Source: Hippopus hippopus
Taxonomy: Eukaryota > Mollusca > Bivalvia > Cardiida > Cardiidae
Direction of reading: 5' to 3'
DNA: 64,000 bases
Assembly (NCBI GenBank): GCA_946811185.2
Contig: OX328102.1
Coordinates: 53,297,619-53,361,618 of the forward strand
Shown here: piece after piece, positions 44,401-50,400 of the stretch
How the letters are laid out: every line of letters begins with the position of its first letter
Numbering within the stretch: position 1 is the stretch's first letter
Notes under the pieces: generated by a model
Told to the model about the DNA's origin: nothing
The model's database searches: none
What the model saw: the letters and a program-made list of their open reading frames with translations, nothing else
Program-made: the position numbers and the translations under genes

Positions 44401-47400
44401 AAAATTTAATGTATGTACTTGTATGGGACAATGTTGAAATCACCCTTTAAGTTTTGGACAAGAACCATGAATGAAGCCCTTAACTCTTTACCAAATGACA
44501 AAAATGTAGATCTGTCCAAATTGAAAGCTGTTGCAGATAACAAATTAAGTGTGGCTCAATTTATGAAGTTTTACTCTGAAAGAGTAGAAAACTTTGTGGA
44601 AAAAAAGAGAATATGCTGGTCACCAGCATTTTCTCCTTTTCCCACAATGTTCTCAAAAGCCATCTTCCTGAAGGTTGTTAAAACTTGGGATTGTTTTGTA
44701 ATAGGTTAACTCTTTACCAAACGACAAAATTTTAGACTGGTCCAAATTGAAAGCATTTGCAGACGACAAAATAAATGTGAATTGAAATTTGTTTTAGGAA
44801 GGGAAGAAAACATTGTGGGAAAAGGAGAAAATGCTGGTTACCAGCATTTTCTCCTTTTCCCACAATGTTTTCAAAAGGCTTCTTTCGCAGGGGTGTTAAA
44901 AGTCGGGTTTGTGTGGTAAAGGGTTAATACATGAAATGTTTGGGAAAACATGGCAAAATAGGAATCTCTTTACAAGTAATTTTTCTGACTGACCTTTTTT
45001 CAAATCCAGTCTGCTGGAAGATAGGGGAAAAAAGCACATATATTATATTTCATGTGTCTATTTTTAGAAATGTTATGGGTAAAGAAATGTCGTAATTTAA
45101 GCTGGGGGGAATTATTTCCCCGTCACAGTGAATATTTTCCTCCTGCCGAAGATCTGGAACTATTTTTTTAAGATTTTTAAGTTTTTAAGTTTTAAAAGTG
45201 GCATTCGTTGACAAAATAATCAGAGGAAATATATAATTTATTTCAGCAGCTTGTGGTTAATATGGGGAAATATTTGCCTCAAAAGGGAAAGGTCCTCGAA
45301 AATAACTCGTGCCTTACGGCACTCGTTATTTTCGCATACCTTTCCTTTTTTCGGCAAATATTTCCCCATATTAACCACAAGCTGATGAAATAAACTCTAT
45401 TTCTTTCTCTTGTCTTTCTTATCAATAGATGCTTTTGCCAGCTATCACCGTATTGAAATCAGTGATTAAACTTTTTGAAGTTTAGTTTGATAGTAAAAGA
45501 CTGAATACGTCCCCTTTAATGTCTTTTTCACATTACTTACCTATACATATGAGCCATGCTTTAGGTAAAAGGGGTTTTAACCCTTTATCAGGCAATCCCG
45601 ACTTTTAACAACCACAAAAAAAAACAAAAAAAAAAAACTTTTGAAAACATTGTGGGAAAAAGAAAATGCTGGTAAACAGCATTTTCTCTTTTTCCCACAA
45701 TGTTTTCTACTCTTTAAAAGTCGAATTCCACCATTTGAGCCCCATTTAATTTGTTGTCTGTAAATGCTTTGAACTTGGACAAGACCAACATTTTGTGGTT
45801 TGGTAAAGATTTAAGGTCTACGGCCCCTAACTCTAATATTCAAAGACAGAATAAACTCTATGTAGTGAATTATTTGTTCTAGAAGCACTTATTCTTCACT
45901 TCACATCTATTAACCCTGTATCAAACAACACAATTTTGGACTTGTCCAAATCCAAAGCATTTGAAAACGACATATCAAATGTGTTTCAAATTTGTGGAAT
46001 TTGTCTGAAAGAGTAGAAAACATCAAGGGTAAAGGAAGTAATTACAGTACCAGCATATTTCTCCTTTTTCCACAATGTTTCTAAAAGCCTTCATCCTCAA
46101 AGTTGTTAAAATTTGATATTGTGTGGTAAAAGGTTAAAGGTAAAAACATAGTAGAAATGAAAGAGCCAGGAACAAAGCAGTTTTACTATTAATTCGTTAT
46201 TTGTTTTATTTTTTGAATTTTTTTTTTTCTTTTGCTGGTATTTGTTATACTTGTATTTATTATACAGCAAAGGAAAGATTCAGATCACAGTCCAAAAGCT
46301 GGGTCAGGATCAGCAAGTTCTGTCAAACACCCCAAGGATGAAAGTGCGAGCAAAGTGAAACGTCCAATGAACGCCTTTATGCTATTTGCTCAAGAATTCC
46401 GCCTTGGTTATACCAAAAAGTTTCCAAAAAAGGACAACAGGTTTGTGTGTACAGTTATTTCTGTCTTGATTAGCATGTATGTAACCTGTAACCTTAACCC
46501 ATTTCCAATGTTGGTACAGCTCTTTGGAAGGCATTTGAAAACATTGTGGTAACCAGCACTTTAATACCCGCCACCTACAAAGTAGATGGGGGTATACTGG
46601 TTTCACAATGTCTGTCTGTCAGTCTGTTGTCAATCTGTCTGTCTTGTTTTCGTTTCCGTGCTCTAACTCAAAAGCTGTTTTACCTAGGACCCTGAAACTT
46701 TATACCAGTGTTGCTCATGACCCAAGGATGAGCCCTATTGTTTTTGAGTTATAATTGTCATAAGTCAAGGTCACAGGTGAACTTTGTTTGAAAATCTTTT
46801 CATTGCTCTAACTCAATAGCTGTTTGACCTAGGACCCTGAAACTTTATACAAGTGTTGCTCATGACCCAAGGAGATGCTGTAGTGTTTTTGGTTCACATA
46901 GGTCAAAGGTCGAGGTCACTGGTGATCTTTTGTTTTGAAAATCAGTTCCGTTTTCTGATCTTGCTGCTTCAGTGACAAGTTGCTGGTGGGGGGTATTTGT
47001 CCACTTTGCGATGGTTCTAGTCAGTTTTCCCGATAATGTTTCCTACCATATTCTGAGATTAATCTCAATTATTCCCATTTTGAAAAAAGTGTCTTTTCAG
47101 CCTACAAATGCGTTCAATTTTTACAAGTATCAAAGATTGATGTGTAGCTGAGGATAAACCCTTGAATCGTGCAGGTTCATGTCAGACCTTGTAAAACTAG
47201 TGCGATACAGACAAATTAGAATTGTTTGGGCAAAATAAAAATCCCTTGTTTTAGTGATTTTTTCTACAACATCGTCAAAACCTGTCAACTATAGGGATGC
47301 AAAAGCTCACATTTATGTGATAAAGAGTTATCCCTTAATCAGGCGACAGAATTTTGGACTTGTCTGTAGCGAAAGCATTTGAAGATGGCAAATCTTGCTC

Positions 47401-50400
47401 AAATGATGTAATTTGTCTTTATAACAGTAGGAAACATTCAGACATGGAGAATCTGCTGTTGAAGCCCTGGCGTTGTCATTGTGTAAAGTAATAATATCTC
47501 TGTTATTGATGAAGATATTTACTTCAAACTTGGACACTGTATTTACTATGATGAGGGGAACCTGTACAACAGGGGCAGGCAACTATCAAAATATTTTTGA
47601 CAGCTATGCCCTTTTTTTGACCTATATCTCTCATGTTACTGAAGATATTTACATCAGACTCAGACAACTTGTTAACTATCAAAAGGGAAACCTATACAAC
47701 AAGGGCACAGTGTCTATCCAGAAATTGAAAATTAGGGGGGATTTTCTCTCCTCCATCTTTAAAGTAGGGGGATTTTCAAAAAATAGGCAGGATAATTTTC
47801 AAACAGGAGATACGCATATTCCTGTCCAAGACTATACATTCCTCTTTACCTGTCAAAAGAGCTTCTGAAGTATCCTTCTCTAGTCATTAAATTCATTTTT
47901 AAAATAGATATTTGAGTTAGACAGCTATAAAACTCATCCTAAAATTCATTGCAATAACTGTAGTCTAAAATTAGGTTTAGAGTTCTTTTGGACATGGTCA
48001 TTTTGAAAGTGGGCCGTTTTCACCCACACATGCTGTCAAGGGAGGTTATTCTAATGGACATGATATGTTGCAAACAGCTTGCAAAACAGCTTGTGCAATG
48101 ATGTCGCTTTATTCAAAACAAGCTTTGTATTTTTGGCAAGGCAACAGTAAGTTCTTTGTTTCAGGACTTTTTCATTGTTTCTTTTCTTTTAGGGGCAGCA
48201 TTTTTTCCCTTCTTTGAATGGATCTGTAAAAAGGACCTGTTGGAAAATGTAACAATTTTTCTCAAAATCTCACATGAAAATTTCCAAAACGAATTGTATG
48301 TCTCAATGCATAATGGACCATTCCAAAGCAAAATCTGGGTGTTGGTTTTCAAAATGACACTGTGATGGATTGAAATTTGTATCGTGGATTTCCCTACAGC
48401 AAATAGTCCAGAATATGTAGCATAAACAATCCAAATACATGTATCAGCGATTTCATTGGTCAAATAGAGGGAGTTTCCAAAAGTAGGAATCAACCAAAAA
48501 AAAACTTGTGATGTCTGTCAATAGTTTATTTTGGTAAACTGGTCCTAGTGTTTGATAACCAAGTTTTAGCCTTTTGTGGATGGAGGAGGGCATCTGGTGT
48601 ATGCGTTTCGACAGTCTCTATAGTGATCGTCAAATACAGTGCAGCTGTATTCTTTATGTTTTTGTGTAGCCAAAAAATTGCAATTTGTCGGTATTCTAAA
48701 GCCATGTGTATTCGCAAAAAAATTTTCTATAGAGATTTAAATACGAAATGAGCCATAACTGCATATAATCGAAAGAATGTCAAACTGACAGGTTCTAAAC
48801 TCCCTACAGAGTTCGGCTTTTTAAGAAGATTGGCGAGTCCAGTCAAGTAGATTACGAATATCAGAGCATCATGATGCAACAATTAGCTTGTCCCAAAATC
48901 TGACATTCCATGGAGTTTAGGTTGGAATGTAGAACAATGGTCATCAACAAAATTCATGGGTCAACTCTTAATTCCCCTCACACACTTACAGAAAGACAGT
49001 ACTATTGACATCTTTAACAGCATGAAAAACAAAGACATTATATTTTTACTTTGAGGCCAAATTATTTTGTTTTCAATGTTCTGAATTTCTGGTGCTAAAT
49101 GCTTTAATTTTAGTTGGAATAACTGAAAAGTATCCATTATAACTAATCAGTAACTTTATTCTGAGTTTATCTTAAAAATTCATAATTTCGGAGAAAATAA
49201 CACATTTTTTCCAAATTTACATGGTTTTTGACCCATTCCAAAAACAGGGAAAAAAAAAAAACGCTGAGGGGGGATGTCAAACACTGGGTCTGAATTTATG
49301 CGAGATCCGAAAAAATTTGGTGTGAATCCTGCAATTGCGCATCCTAAAATAGAAACTGAGGGCAAAAACCATGAACATATTTTTGACACAGTAGCACCCC
49401 TTTTTCAAGTTGAAATTTTCACTGAAAATCAAGCAACTGCAGCTGAGTGTTGGGACCGGCATGTGCTGCTGTTGTTTTCTTTTCCCATGTTTTCAAAAAC
49501 CTTCCTTACAATTTTTATTTTTAGTTTGGTTAAAATGATAATAATTTGTCAGTGAGATGTGCATTTCGAATTATACTGTGCTTAATTTAAGGTTTCCTCA
49601 TATTCTACTTTCTCCTGGACTAAAAGAAATGAAAATGATTTTCCAACAAATGAATATGTTCAATTTCAATCTAAAGATAAACTAGAACTAAGTGATGCAA
49701 ATTTTAGGATGTTTTGGCCAGAATTGCAAACAAAATATTGGATTATATAGATCCAAGATCAGACTGCATGTTTTTTCATCTCTGATCTTAATCTATGCTG
49801 TAGAAGTACATGTACCTAAGAAGTATGCAGATATATCTTGATACAATTCTTGTCTTAACTCTTCACTACATGATAAAATTTTTGACTTGTCAAATGTGGC
49901 TAAAGTTATGGAAGTATCTTTGATAAGGTAGAGAACATTGTGGGAGAAAGAGAAAATGCTGGTAACCAACATTTTCTCCTTTTCCCACAATGTTTTCAAG
50001 TCTTCTCTCTTAAGGTTGTAAAAAGTCATCATTGTGTGGTAAAGGGATAAATTCTTAAGTTCTTCTACAAATCAGTCCATTACTTTATTAAACAGGTAGT
50101 AGTTCTACTTTTGGGATGTAAAGGTAATTGGTTGAAGTGAAAATCAAGTTTTTACATTCATCACTGGATTTAATTAGACACATCTAATTTACAGAACTTT
50201 TTCACCCTTTACAAAACAATAGTATGTGTTAAAAAGGCCGTAGGGAAAGAAATCATTTGAAAACATTGTAGGAAAAGGAGAAACTGCTGCTAACTAGCAT
50301 TGCTTCCATTTTCTACAATGTGTTGTAGCCATTTAAAGACAACCCCCTTCCTTTTTTGCCATATTAAATTTATGGTTACTAAATGCTTTTAATATAGAGA

